From NCBI RefSeq assembly GCF_000013745.1, contig NC_007925.1, forward strand, positions 3,472,001 to 3,536,000: a stretch of DNA of 64,000 nucleotides, written 5' to 3'. The stretch is from Rhodopseudomonas_A palustris_F. Its GTDB lineage: Bacteria; Pseudomonadota; Alphaproteobacteria; Rhizobiales; Xanthobacteraceae. Shown here piece by piece: positions 19,077 to 27,929 of this stretch (the first letter of the stretch is position 1; each line of letters begins with the position of its first letter). The notes below the pieces were generated by a model. That model saw only the letters and a program-made list of their open reading frames with translations, had not been told where the DNA came from and searched no databases. Both the position numbers and the translations under genes were made by a program.

Positions 19077-20243
19077 CTAACGCGGGGCGCGCAACGCCGC
19101 CAGCGGCAACGGCGGCAGTGGCGGGATAGTTGCCGCGGCGGCGCGCAACGCGGTTTGCCGAGCCGCGGTTTTTTCCCGGCGGCGGCGCAGCCACCACCGT
19201 GTCGTGCGTTCGGTCGCGGCCTTGATCGAACTCAGCACGCCGAAGAATGCGAACACGGCCCAGAGCATCCACCACGACAGGTTGAAGGCGCCGATCGTCA
19301 AGAACAGCGCGCCGCGACCAAGGAGCTTGAGAATGCCGCGGGTCTGGCCGGCCTTCGACTCCGCCAAGCGTGCGGCCCGCGCGATGTCCTTCGGCCCTTC
19401 GGCGATCTTCAGCGTGTCGAGCGCGCCGCGGGTGCCGAGCTTTTCGCCGATCCGTCCGACGTCCTTGGCGACCCGCACCAACGCGCCGGCCTTGTCGGCG
19501 CGAAACGCCGCTCTCACCGCGGTGACGGTCTCCGCGGGCTTGCTCAGCGCACCGGCCGACAGCGCGTTGCGCAACGCCGGCGTATCGACCACCTCGGCGG
19601 CCGATCGTCCGGCCCATCGCGACAGTCCGGCGCCCAATCGCCCGACCTTGCGGGCGTCCTTGACCAGCGTCAGCCCGGCGCGCACCGGCGTGGTGCCGCC
19701 CACCGAAACAAACGTCGCCGCGGTCACCGCGAGTCCGGCGGCGGCGAGTCCGAGAATCACCCGGTCGGGCTCCTCGCCGGCGGCCAGCTTTTGACTTTCG
19801 CGCACCACGTCGCGGACGTCGCCGAACACAAACAGATCGCCGGCGACGCTGCCCGACAGACTGGCCCCGTCCTCGACATTGCCGGTGACTAGCCCGGTTG
19901 CAAAGCGCTTGGCGACCTGGGCAGGACTGTGGTCGAGCTGCACCGCGTCGGCGACGCGCTGCTGCAGCGCCTCGGGAACGGTGATTCCTTTGTCGGCGGC
20001 AAGCGCGACCAGACTTTGGGCAAGATCGGAGTCGTTTTGCGCCAATGCGCTCTCGATGTTCTGTTCGATCAGGCTTGGGGCCTGCCGCAATGCCGAACTA
20101 ATTTGCACGTCGGCCAGTTGCGCCGGATCGTCTTGGGCATCCAGCAGGGCTCCGGCGTGCTGTGCGGACGGCCAAGCCACCAGCAACGCTGCGACGCAAA
20201 TCGCAGTTCCTGCCAGGGCCGATCCGCTCTGCAACCGGGTCAT
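19077..20243 (-). CDS. Membrane protein of unknown function
   Basis: 388 aa. It has a signal-peptide-like N-terminus (about 5-28) and a first soluble region rich in Gln/Ala/Asp (30-165), with LAADKGITVPEALQQRVADAV. A hydrophobic Gly/Ala segment follows near 175-195, then a basic region, then a strong transmembrane pair near 325-350 (GALFLTIGAFNLSWWMLWAVFAFFGVLSS). It ends in an Arg/Pro-rich tail. No family is recognised. The reverse strand also carries long frames, but hydrophobic segments and codon pattern favour this one. Confidence 0.75.
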   Translation of the reverse strand: MTRLQSGSALAGTAICVAALLVAWPSAQHAGALLDAQDDPAQLADVQISSALRQAPSLIEQNIESALAQNDSDLAQSLVALAADKGITVPEALQQRVADAVQLDHSPAQVAKRFATGLVTGNVEDGASLSGSVAGDLFVFGDVRDVVRESQKLAAGEEPDRVILGLAAAGLAVTAATFVSVGGTTPVRAGLTLVKDARKVGRLGAGLSRWAGRSAAEVVDTPALRNALSAGALSKPAETVTAVRAAFRADKAGALVRVAKDVGRIGEKLGTRGALDTLKIAEGPKDIARAARLAESKAGQTRGILKLLGRGALFLTIGAFNLSWWMLWAVFAFFGVLSSIKAATERTTRWWLRRRREKTAARQTALRAAAATIPPLPPLPLAALRAPR

Positions 20244-20449
20244 GGAATCCTCGTTATCTCATCCTAAAGGTGGTGCGTCATTTTTTGGACACAACCGCCC
20301 CGACGAAAGAAGGGCTTCTCCCAGGCCACGGGATTGTGTCGAATTTCCGCGGGCGAATGGCCGCCGGCCGCTCTAGGAATCAAGAACCGTGAACAGTATG
20401 GTGCGCGCGCCATGCTGTCTTCGTTCGTCGCGACCATAAGGTGAAGAAC

Positions 20450-20695
20450 ATGTCCGACCACGTCGTCCCTCACTTCCACAATGACGCCGGCGTTCCGATC
20501 ATCGAGATCGGCTCGAAGGAGTTCATGTGCGTGGGGGCCAACCCGCCGTTCGATCATCCGCATGTGTTCCTCGACCTCGGCAACGACAACGAAATCATCT
20601 GCCCGTATTGCTCCACATTGTATCGCTACGCGGCCGACCTTGCGCCCGGCGAGGCGCGTCCTCCCGAATGCGTGCTGCAGGACAAGGTCGCCTGA
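20450..20695 (+). CDS. Zinc-finger domain-containing protein (zf-CHCC)
   Basis: 81 aa. The C-x8-H-x13-C-x2-C pattern is visible in FMCVGANPPFDHPHVFLDLG and EIICPYCSTLY, the zf-CHCC domain (PF10276) that also occurs in the complex I accessory subunit NDUFS6. In alphaproteobacteria these short proteins are thought to be the NDUFS6 equivalent. The start at 20450 is preceded by AAGGTGAAG; a GTG at 20441 is possible. Nine bases separate it from the monooxygenase gene, so the two are probably co-transcribed. Confidence 0.88.
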   Translation: MSDHVVPHFHNDAGVPIIEIGSKEFMCVGANPPFDHPHVFLDLGNDNEIICPYCSTLYRYAADLAPGEARPPECVLQDKVA

Positions 20696-20704
20696 TCGAC
20701 GGCT

Positions 20705-21901
20705 TTGACAGCCCCGCGAACCATCGTCGTCGCCGGCGCCGGGATCGGAGGATTGACCGCGTCGCTGACGCTTGCAGCCAAGGGTTTTCGCGTCATCGTG
20801 CTGGAAAAGGCGCAGCGGCTGGAAGAAGCCGGCGCCGGGCTGCAGCTGTCACCCAATGCCAGCCGCGTGCTGATCGATCTCGGATTGCGGCCGCGGCTGG
20901 AGCCCAGCGTCATTACGCCTGACGCCGTCACCATCATGAGCGCGCGCGGCCAGGGCGAGATCGTTCGCCTGCCGCTCGGCGACGAGGCCAGGTTTCGCGC
21001 CGGGGCTCCCTATTGGGTGATTCATCGCGCCGATCTGCAGACCGCGCTGGCGGCGCAGGTCCGCGACCATCGCAACATCGAACTGCGGCTCGGCTGGCAG
21101 TTCGAAGAGGTCAGCAGCACCGCCGACGGCGTTTCGGTGACGCAGCGCAACGGACTGTCGCGGCTGCATGAGCCGGCTTTAGCGTTGGTCGGAGCCGACG
21201 GCATCTGGTCGGCGGTCCGCCGCCAGCTGTTTCCCGATGCGCAGCCGAAGTTCTCCGGACTGATCGCATGGCGCGGCACGTTCGAGGCCGACCGCTTGCC
21301 GGCCGGGTTTGCCGCACGCAATGTGCAGCTGTGGATGGGCGGCAATGCGCATCTGATCGCCTATCCGATTTCCGCAGGCCGTCGCATCAACATCGTGGCG
21401 ATCGTCGCCGGATCCTGGAACCGGCCGGGCTGGAGCGCGCCCGGCGATCCCGGCGAGATCAACAGCCAGTTCGCCCCGCCGCATTGGCCGGACCAGGCTC
21501 GCGTCCTGATCGACGCCGTGCAGGGCTGGCGCCGCTGGGCGCTGTTCACCATGCAGGATGGCGGGGTGTGGAATCACGGCGCCGCGGCGATGCTCGGCGA
21601 TGCCGCGCACGGCATGCTGCCGTTCGCCGCGCAGGGCGCCGGCATGGCGATCGAAGACGCCGCGGTGCTGGCCGCCTGCCTCGGCGACATCTCGGCCCCG
21701 GAGGCGGTGCCGGCGGCGCTGCAGCGTTACGCGGAGCTACGGCAGCCGCGCGTCGGCCGGGTGCAGCGCACCGCGCGACTGAATGGTCAGATCTATCACC
21801 TCGCCGGCGCCGCGGCGCTGGCGCGCGACCTGACGATGCGCGCGCTGGGCGGCCCGCGGCTCTTGGCGCGGCAGCGCTGGATCTATGATTGGCGGGTGTG
21901 A
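20705..21901 (+). CDS. FAD-dependent monooxygenase
   Basis: 398 aa flavoprotein hydroxylase of the salicylate-hydroxylase/PHBH type. It shows the Rossmann GAGIGG near the N-terminus, the dual FAD/NAD(P)H motif region VGADGIWSAVR (about 160) and the ribityl-binding GDAAHGMLPFAAQG (about 300). It uses FAD, NAD(P)H and O2 to hydroxylate an aromatic or related substrate that cannot be predicted. The start is TTG at 20705, needed to include the full dinucleotide-binding strand; it lies just behind the zinc-finger gene. Confidence 0.9.
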   Translation: MTAPRTIVVAGAGIGGLTASLTLAAKGFRVIVLEKAQRLEEAGAGLQLSPNASRVLIDLGLRPRLEPSVITPDAVTIMSARGQGEIVRLPLGDEARFRAGAPYWVIHRADLQTALAAQVRDHRNIELRLGWQFEEVSSTADGVSVTQRNGLSRLHEPALALVGADGIWSAVRRQLFPDAQPKFSGLIAWRGTFEADRLPAGFAARNVQLWMGGNAHLIAYPISAGRRINIVAIVAGSWNRPGWSAPGDPGEINSQFAPPHWPDQARVLIDAVQGWRRWALFTMQDGGVWNHGAAAMLGDAAHGMLPFAAQGAGMAIEDAAVLAACLGDISAPEAVPAALQRYAELRQPRVGRVQRTARLNGQIYHLAGAAALARDLTMRALGGPRLLARQRWIYDWRV

Positions 21902-21925
21902 GCAGCGCTGTGGCGGTGCTTCCGC

Positions 21926-22345
21926 TCAGTGCGCCCGTTTGCGGGCAAGCCCCGCCGCAACCGCGGCCGGGGCCACCACCGGAGCCACTGGCAGCGGCTC
22001 GCTGACGCATTTGTTGCGGGCCCAGACCTCGTCGGCGAGCTTGGCCTGTGCGCGCACGGTGATGTAGCTGTTGCGATAGCCGACTTCCGCCATCACCGCG
22101 CCGCCGGCGCCGGTCTGCGCCTTGGCGATCAGCCGGTCCAACTCGGCGGTCTGGGTCGCCAACGACTTGCGTTCGGTGTCGAGCTGTTTGCACTCCCACA
22201 GATCGTATTTCGCCGGATCGACGAAGGCGCCCGAGACGGCGCCGTCGCCGAGCCCGGCGCAGCCGCTAAGACAAGCTGCCAGCGCCAACAGCGCCGCATA
22301 GCCGGCGAGCGGCGTTGAAAGATATCGATGCGGCCGGTCGGTCAT
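21926..22345 (-). CDS. Predicted lipoprotein
   Basis: 139 aa. A hydrophobic signal ends in the lipobox LSGC with the lipidated Cys at about residue 29. The mature part is a short helical domain (KYDLWECKQLDTERKSLATQTAELDRLIAKAQ), probably coiled, followed by an Ala/Val/Pro-rich tail. Two further cysteines (WEC, NKC) may pair. Function unknown; convergent with the monooxygenase gene. Confidence 0.78.
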   Translation of the reverse strand: MTDRPHRYLSTPLAGYAALLALAACLSGCAGLGDGAVSGAFVDPAKYDLWECKQLDTERKSLATQTAELDRLIAKAQTGAGGAVMAEVGYRNSYITVRAQAKLADEVWARNKCVSEPLPVAPVVAPAAVAAGLARKRAH

Positions 22346-22522
22346 GTCGTTTGCAAGCCCATTCCTGTTGCCCCGGCTGGAGCACGATCCGAAAACCGGG
22401 ATCCCTGTTCGGGATCATGCTGTAATGCACATGGCCGGATGACCGCAATGAGGCCGACGCTGTTGCGGCGAATCGCCAATCCCGCGCAACGCCGGTTTCT
22501 CCACCCGGCGCACCGCACGGCC

Positions 22523-22609
22523 TGGTGCGGACGGCGGGAATCGAACCCGCACGACGTTGCCATCGAGGGATTTTAAGTCCCTTGCGTCTACCAATTCCGC
22601 CACGTCCGC
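22523..22609 (-). tRNA. tRNA-Leu (anticodon UAA), CCA encoded
   Basis: Acceptor stem GCGGACG (at 22609-22603) pairs with CGTCCGC. The anticodon stem AGGGA/TCCCT encloses the loop CTTAAAA, giving anticodon TAA; there is a class II variable arm (CGATGGCAACGTCG), and the T-loop GGTTCGATTCC is canonical. The discriminator A is followed by CC and A, so the 3' CCA end is genomically encoded. It reads UUA, a codon that is very rare in this GC-rich DNA. Confidence 0.97.
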
Positions 22610-22708
22610 ATCGCCGTCCAGCCCGCCGCCACCACGGCGGCCGGCCGGAAACGGCCCCATCCATAGTCGAGCCCGCGGCGCAAAGCAAAGCCTGCGCGCG
22701 CGGCCGTG

Positions 22709-23329
22709 TCAGGCGGCGCTGGCGCGGCGCCGCGCCAAGGCGTCGCGGATCAAGGGCAGCCGGTCGTTGCCGAAATACATGTCGGTGCGATCGACGAAGA
22801 TGGTCGGCGAGCCGAAGCCGCCGCGCGCCATCAGTTCGTCGGTGTTGGCCTTGAGCTGGTCCTTGATCGACTGCTCGGCGATGCCGGCAAACAACGCCGC
22901 CGGATCGACGCCGACGCGCTGGCAGATCTCATTCAGCACCGCGTCCTGCGAAATATCGTGGTCGTCGCTCCAATAGGCTTCGAACACCGCCCGCGCGAAC
23001 GGCAGCATGGCGCGGGCGTCGTCGCGCCCGAGCCAGAGGCAGCCGCGCATCGCTTTGACGCTGTTCACCGGAAACACCCGCGGCGGCATCTTGATCGCGA
23101 GCCCCGCCGCGCGCGCCCAATCGGCGAGATCTTTCGTCATATAAGCGGCCTTGGCCGGCACCGGCCGATCGCGCTGCGCATAGACGCTGGGGTTGATGCT
23201 GTTGAAGATGCCGCCGACCAGGATCGGCCGCCACGCGATCTCCTCGCCGAACTCTTTCGCCAGCGGCTGGATGTTGTGGAAGGCGAGATAGCTCCAGGGG
23301 CTGGAGCAGTCGAAGAAGAATTCGATCAT
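22709..23329 (-). CDS. 2-hydroxychromene-2-carboxylate isomerase family (DsbA-like)
   Basis: 206 aa thioredoxin-fold protein of the HCCA isomerase/GST-kappa group. It opens with IEFFFDCSSPWSYLAF, where the Ser of SPWSY replaces the DsbA catalytic Cys and activates glutathione, and closes with GGFGSPTIFVDRTDMYFGNDRL, containing the cis-Pro loop. Characterised members isomerise 2-hydroxychromene-2-carboxylate in naphthalene degradation, but most genomic copies act on unknown substrates. No other aromatic-degradation gene is adjacent except the monooxygenase 1 kb away. Confidence 0.9.
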   Translation of the reverse strand: MIEFFFDCSSPWSYLAFHNIQPLAKEFGEEIAWRPILVGGIFNSINPSVYAQRDRPVPAKAAYMTKDLADWARAAGLAIKMPPRVFPVNSVKAMRGCLWLGRDDARAMLPFARAVFEAYWSDDHDISQDAVLNEICQRVGVDPAALFAGIAEQSIKDQLKANTDELMARGGFGSPTIFVDRTDMYFGNDRLPLIRDALARRRASAA

Positions 23330-23423
23330 CGGGGTTTCCTCTCAATGGGCTGCGTGGGCCGCAGCGCCGGTTTGCACTTTCAAGCCGCGACATGCGGGCC
23401 GCAGCGTCGCCAATCCATTGGCC

Positions 23424-23536
23424 GTCATTCCGGGGCACGAGCGGCGTGAGCCGCGAGTGAGCCCGGAATCCATAACCACCGCTGGGGTTATGGATTCCGG
23501 ACTTGCTCGTTCTGACGAACTCGCAATCCGGAATGA
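23424..23536. repeat. REP-like palindrome, copy B
   Basis: Bounded by GTCATTCCGG and CCGGAATGAC, with the inner inverted pair CCCGGAATCCATAACC / GGTTATGGATTCCGG about a short apex. It lies between the isomerase and GST genes, an intact and fairly perfect member of the family. Confidence 0.88.
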
Positions 23537-23570
23537 CGGTCGTGATGAGTTGCGCGCTCACGCCTCCTAA

Positions 23571-24278
23571 CTACTGTTGCTGCTGTCCCTGCGCATGCGA
23601 CGGCGCGTCAACGCCGAACATGATCTTGCGCGCCTGCTGATCCATCGGCTGGGTCTCCTGCTTGCCGACTGCGAGCCCGGCCTGCAGCCTGGGCCGCGCC
23701 CGCAAAGCCGCGTACCAGCGCTTGACGTTGGGATAGTCGTCGAGCGTCAAGCCCTGCGCCTTGTGGGTCATGATCCAGGGAAAGCAGGCAATGTCGGCGA
23801 TCGAGTAGTCGCCGGCGATGTATTCGCGCGCGGCAAGCTGCGTATCAAGCACACCATACAGCCGCTTGGCTTCGCGCATGTAGCGATCGATGGCGTAAGC
23901 GATCTTCTCCGGCGCATAGAGCAGGAAGTGACCGTTCTGCCCGAGCATCGGGCCGAGCCCGCCCATTTGCCACATCAGCCATTGCGTCACGTTGAGACGG
24001 CCGCGCAGATCGCGCGGCATGAACAGGCCGGATTTTTCCGCGAGGTAGAGCAGGATCGCGCCGCTCTCGAACACCGTCAGCGGCGCGCCGCCATCGACGG
24101 GATCGCGGTCGACGATCGCCGGCATCCGCCCGTTCGGATTGAGCTTGAGGAACTCGGGCTGGTGCTGATCGCCGCGGCCGAGCTGCATCGGATGCAGTTC
24201 GTAAGCCAAGCCGCATTCCTCCAGCATGATCGAGATCTTCCAGCCGTTCGGCGTCGGCGCGTAATACAGCTCGATCAT
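23571..24278 (-). CDS. Glutathione S-transferase, YfcG/nu-class-like
   Basis: 235 aa. It opens with IELYYAPTPNGWKISIMLEE, followed by LNPNGRMPAIVD and the glutathione-binding FESGAILLYLAEKSG; the C-terminal helical domain includes MWQMGGLGPMLGQNGHF and YSIADIACFPW. This closely follows the E. coli YfcG/YghU (nu-class) pattern, whose members are disulphide-bond reductases binding two glutathiones. The start at 24278 has GGGAG upstream, so the long N-terminal extension of the open frame is not coding. The tail is Gln-rich. Confidence 0.9.
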   Translation of the reverse strand: MIELYYAPTPNGWKISIMLEECGLAYELHPMQLGRGDQHQPEFLKLNPNGRMPAIVDRDPVDGGAPLTVFESGAILLYLAEKSGLFMPRDLRGRLNVTQWLMWQMGGLGPMLGQNGHFLLYAPEKIAYAIDRYMREAKRLYGVLDTQLAAREYIAGDYSIADIACFPWIMTHKAQGLTLDDYPNVKRWYAALRARPRLQAGLAVGKQETQPMDQQARKIMFGVDAPSHAQGQQQQ

Positions 24279-24399
24279 GCGGGCTCCCTTTGGGCGAGAT
24301 GCATTTTGCGCGATCCTAGCCCGGCATTCTCCCGGGCGGCAATGCCATGTACGAAGCAGCTGCGACATGGCACATAGGAGGCAAATCAACGGGGAGAAA

Positions 24400-25428
24400 A
24401 TGCCGATGCTGTTTCCGACCACCATCGCGGGTTCATTGCCGAAGCCGGAATGGCTCGCCGAACCCAACACGCTGTGGGCGCCGTGGAAATCCTCCGGCAC
24501 GGAATTGGCCCGCGCCAAGCGCGACGCCACGCTGCTGGCGTTGAAAGTGCAGGAAGACGCCGGCATCGACATCCTGACTGAAGGAGAGCAGGCGCGGCAG
24601 CATTTCGTGCACGGCTTTCTCGAAGCCGTCGAGGGCATCGATTTCGCCCACAAGGTGGAAATGGGAATCCGCAACGATCGCTACAAGGCGATGGTGCCGC
24701 AGGTGGTGGCGCCGCTGCGGCTGAAGGGCCGCGTCCACGCCTTCGAGGCCGAAATCGCCCGCGCCCACACCACGCGCAAATTGAAGTTCACGCTGCCCGG
24801 CCCGCTGACCATCATCGACACCATCGCGGATAGTTACTACGGCGACCGCGTCAAGATGGCGTTCGCCTTCGCCGAACTGTTGAACGAAGAGGCCAAAGCG
24901 CTGGCGGCTGAGGGCATCGACATGGTGCAGTTCGACGAGCCGGCGTTCAACGTCTACATGGACGAGGCCGCCGACTGGGGCGTCCGCGCGCTGGCGCGGG
25001 CCGCCGAGGGCCTCACCTGCGCGACCGCGGTGCATATCTGCTACGGCTACGGCATCAAGGCCAATACCGACTGGAAGGCGACGCTCGGCGCGCAGTGGCG
25101 GCAATATGAGGAGATCTTTCCGGCGATCGACGACAGCCCGATTGGGCAGGTCGCGATCGAATGCCGCAACTCCAAGGTGCCGCTGGAACTGCTCGGGCTG
25201 TTGAAGGGCAAGATCGTGCAGGCCGGGGTGATCGACGTCGCCAGCGACGAGATCGAGACCGCCGAGGACGTCGCGGCGACGATCGAGGCGGTGATGAATT
25301 TCGTGCCGAAGCAGAACATCATCGCCACCACCAATTGCGGCATGGCGCCGATGCGCCGCGACATCGCCGAGGCCAAGCTGATGGCGCTGGGCGCCGGCGC
25401 GGAATTGGCACGGCAGCGGTTCGGGTGA
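24400..25428 (+). CDS. Methionine synthase MetE C-terminal-like (cobalamin-independent type)
   Basis: 342 aa corresponding to the catalytic C-terminal barrel of MetE. Zinc ligands are recognisable in VHICYGYG (His and Cys) and TTNCGMAP (the distal Cys), with the Glu in IECRNS. PTTIAGSLPKPEWL is the typical opening of short MetE-like proteins. These transfer a methyl group to a thiol such as homocysteine; lacking the N-terminal domain, such proteins may use donors other than polyglutamyl methyltetrahydrofolate. GGGGAG precedes the ATG at 24400 closely, so the ATG at 24406 may be the true start. Confidence 0.88.
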   Translation: MPMLFPTTIAGSLPKPEWLAEPNTLWAPWKSSGTELARAKRDATLLALKVQEDAGIDILTEGEQARQHFVHGFLEAVEGIDFAHKVEMGIRNDRYKAMVPQVVAPLRLKGRVHAFEAEIARAHTTRKLKFTLPGPLTIIDTIADSYYGDRVKMAFAFAELLNEEAKALAAEGIDMVQFDEPAFNVYMDEAADWGVRALARAAEGLTCATAVHICYGYGIKANTDWKATLGAQWRQYEEIFPAIDDSPIGQVAIECRNSKVPLELLGLLKGKIVQAGVIDVASDEIETAEDVAATIEAVMNFVPKQNIIATTNCGMAPMRRDIAEAKLMALGAGAELARQRFG

Positions 25429-25490
25429 GCCATCGCTGCGCCAGGAGTCCGACGCGGTCGTTCTGATAGCAGCCGCGCCTCACCCACAAC

Positions 25491-25672
25491 GTCGTCATCC
25501 TGAGGCGCGAGCCGGCCAACGCGGTTGGCCGCGCCGCAGCTGATAACGCCAGGCGAGCCTCGAAGGATGCGGACGCGGGTTCGCGCGGTCCACAGATGGT
25601 ACTTGCGGCCCATCCTTCGAGGCTTGCTGATCGGCGCTGCGCGCCGATCAGCAAGCGCCTCAGGATGACGAC
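25491..25672. repeat. Long palindromic repeat of the CATCCTGAGG type
   Basis: Outer arms GTCGTCATCCTGAGGCG (25491-25507) and CGCCTCAGGATGACGAC (25656-25672) are perfect inverted repeats; nested within are CCTCGAAGGATG / CATCCTTCGAGG and TGATCGGCGC-GCGCCGATCA hairpins. This is a second family of intergenic palindromes, distinct from the CATTCCGG family. Its right end supplies the last codons of the gene at 25660. Confidence 0.88.
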
Positions 25673-26343
25673 GGAGCGTGTTGCAACGCAGACAGATGCA
25701 GTCGCGGCCGATAGCCCGCGGCGAGCGCGCGCAGCGTCGAGGGCGGCGTAAGTAATTGGGCATCGCGAAGCGCTACGTCGACGGCCCGATAGCCGTCGAA
25801 CGACCACAGCAAAACACGGCCGCCCACCACCAGATAGCAAATTGCGTCGGCGATATTGGCGCGATCGACGTTCCTCGCCGCCTGCAGTGTCACGCCCGCT
25901 TGCAGCATGGCGCCGTCGGATAGCTCCTCGATCGCGCAAGGCAGCGGATGCAGCCGCTTCGCGCGGCCGGCGAGCCGTTCGGCATGCAGCGCCGCATCGA
26001 TGTCTTTCGCATCTGCCCGTGCCACGCCGTTGCCGCGCTGCCAGGCGTCGCGAAATTTCTCCGCATCCTCGCGCCGGCAGAGAAAACATGGCCGGTGCCC
26101 GGCGGCGAGCGCGGTGGCTTCGTCGAGGAAAAACAGCTCGGTCCAGCTTGGCGTCGCCATCACGTCGCGGCGGCGGCCGCGAAAATCGCAGACGCAAGTA
26201 ATCCACGCCGCGCTCGACCAGCGCCTGTTGAGCAGCGTCCTGGTCGCCGGATCATGGATGATGCCGCGATTGCCGGTGAACATCCCGCGCTGCGGCGCCG
26301 CGACGATCTCGCCCGTTGGCGTCACGCGGTTCTGCAGCGGCAT
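25660..26343 (-). CDS. Conserved hypothetical protein
   Basis: 227 aa. It begins MPLQNRVTPTGEIVAAPQRGMFTGNRG, contains TELFFLDEATALAAGHRPCFLCRRE with a CxxC pair, and reads as a compact cytosolic protein. I recall similar proteins in many proteobacteria annotated only as hypothetical. A single CxxC plus scattered His/Cys (CVCDF) could bind a metal. The final residues (APSSS) and the stop fall inside the palindromic repeat at 25491-25672, so the original C-terminus may have been replaced. Confidence 0.8.
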   Translation of the reverse strand: MPLQNRVTPTGEIVAAPQRGMFTGNRGIIHDPATRTLLNRRWSSAAWITCVCDFRGRRRDVMATPSWTELFFLDEATALAAGHRPCFLCRREDAEKFRDAWQRGNGVARADAKDIDAALHAERLAGRAKRLHPLPCAIEELSDGAMLQAGVTLQAARNVDRANIADAICYLVVGGRVLLWSFDGYRAVDVALRDAQLLTPPSTLRALAAGYRPRLHLSALQHAPSSS

Positions 26344-26406
26344 TTCGATTCACCTCCGGCGCACACACTGGTCGACGTCGCGGCTCCGCTTGCGGCGCGC
26401 CCGCGA

Positions 26407-26934
26407 TTACCCCGCGCCGTCCTTCATCGGCGGCTGGAAGGTCAGCGCCAGGTCCCAGGGAAAGAAGATCCAAGTGTCCTGCGACACTTCGGTGATGAAG
26501 GTGTCGACCAAGGGCCGGCCTTTTGGCTTGGCGTAGACGGTGGCGAAATGCGCGTCGGGCAGCATCTCGCGGACGAGGCGCGCGGTGGCGCCGGTGTCGA
26601 CCAGATCGTCGACGATCAATAGCCCCTTACCGGTGCCGCCGCCGAGCGCTTTGGTGCTGTCGGAGACGCCCTTCAGCACCTGCAGCTCGCCCTGCCGGTC
26701 GTGCTCGTAGGAGGCGATGCAGACCGTGTCGATCACCCGGACGCCGAGCTCGCGCGCCACGATCGCCGCCGGCACCAGCCCGCCGCGGGTGATGGCGATC
26801 ACCGCGGCGAACGGCCCGACTTCGTTGAGCCGCCAGGTCAAGGCGCGGCAATCGCGGTGAAACTGGTCCCACGATACCGGAAAGGCCCTGCCCGCGCGCT
26901 CCTGCGCGTTGAGATCCACGCTTTCGATCATCAA
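26407..26934 (-). CDS. gpt: Xanthine(-guanine) phosphoribosyltransferase
   Basis: 175 aa purine salvage enzyme joining xanthine or guanine with PRPP. The PRPP loop GLLIVDDLVDTGATA (about 108-122) is complete. The N-terminal AVIAITRGGLVPAAIVARELG is characteristic of Gpt, and the C-terminal FFPWDL contains the base-stacking Trp. Cytosolic or peripheral membrane. Followed 60 bases downstream by the hypothetical protein at 25660 on the same strand, possibly co-transcribed. Confidence 0.93.
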   Translation of the reverse strand: MMIESVDLNAQERAGRAFPVSWDQFHRDCRALTWRLNEVGPFAAVIAITRGGLVPAAIVARELGVRVIDTVCIASYEHDRQGELQVLKGVSDSTKALGGGTGKGLLIVDDLVDTGATARLVREMLPDAHFATVYAKPKGRPLVDTFITEVSQDTWIFFPWDLALTFQPPMKDGAG

Positions 26935-26974
26935 ACTATCCTACATCCAGTGAAACGGCGGCGGCCGGCGCGCC

Positions 26975-27712
26975 TCAGTGCGGCGCCTGCAACGACGTCA
27001 GCATCTGTTTGACGCCCTCGACCGCCTCGCGCAGCTTCTCGGCATCCCGCGAGCGCACCACCAGATAGGTGTTGGGCTTCTTGTCCTCGTCGAGAAACGG
27101 ATAGCTGCCGATGATCGCATCGGGATGCGCCTTGGCCAGCGCCCGCAGCGGGCCGCCGATGTCGCCCTCCCGGGCGTTGGCGCGGATCGATTCCGACAGC
27201 ATCCGCACCCCGGATTTCAGCTTCGGCGCCACGATGTCCATCATCGCCTGCATGATCGAGGGCACCCCGGCCAGCACGATGACGTTGCCGATCTTGAAGC
27301 CCGGCGCCAGAATGGTGGCGCTCTGGATCAATTCGGCGCCGTCCGGAATCCGCGCCATGCGCAGCCGCGCCTCGTTGAGTTCGGCCTCGGAGAACCGTTC
27401 GCGAAACCGCGCCACCACCTCCGGGTGATGGTCGATGCCGACCCCGAACGCCTTGGCCACCGCGTCGGCGGTGATGTCGTCATGGGTCGGCCCGATGCCG
27501 CCGGTCGAGAACACGTAAGTGTAGCGATGCCGCAACGCGTCCAGCGCCTCGACGATGGCGGCCTCGTCGTCGGCGACCACCCGCACCTCGCGCAGATCGA
27601 TGCCGATATTGGTCAGATATTCGGCGATGAAGCCGATATTGGCGTCCTTGGTGCGGCCCGACAGGATTTCGTCGCCGATCACCAGAATGCCCGCCGTAAT
27701 GATGTCGCTCAT
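26975..27712 (-). CDS. Molybdopterin-binding (MoCF/CinA-N-like) domain protein
   Basis: 245 aa. The MoCF fold appears as ITAGILVIGDEILSGRTKDANIGFIAE, followed by VFSTGGIGPTHDDITADAVA, the conserved molybdopterin-binding GGxGPTxDD motif, and GFKIGNVIVLAGVPSIMQAM. It corresponds to the N-terminal half of CinA without the deamidase domain. Such proteins may be nucleotide (ADP-ribose) pyrophosphatases rather than molybdenum enzymes. I chose ATG at 27712 because homologues open at this point; an ATG four codons upstream is also possible. Next to gpt on the same strand (40-base gap), so perhaps co-transcribed. Confidence 0.9.
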   Translation of the reverse strand: MSDIITAGILVIGDEILSGRTKDANIGFIAEYLTNIGIDLREVRVVADDEAAIVEALDALRHRYTYVFSTGGIGPTHDDITADAVAKAFGVGIDHHPEVVARFRERFSEAELNEARLRMARIPDGAELIQSATILAPGFKIGNVIVLAGVPSIMQAMMDIVAPKLKSGVRMLSESIRANAREGDIGGPLRALAKAHPDAIIGSYPFLDEDKKPNTYLVVRSRDAEKLREAVEGVKQMLTSLQAPH

Positions 27713-27929
27713 TGGCTCCCCCATCGTGACGCACCGCTTAGCACGCAATGCCTCAGTTTCACGAGGCCCTGCCGTCAATTTGAGCAGGCCCCGCGTATTT
27801 TTTCCGGCAATCTTTGCGGCGGTTCAGGTAAATGCTCTGTTTGAATGCATATCGCGGTGGCCCGGGCCTTGCTACCATTGAGTTCCGTGTTGCACTGTCG
27901 CGCAGGACCATCAGGAACAGTCAGATTAT

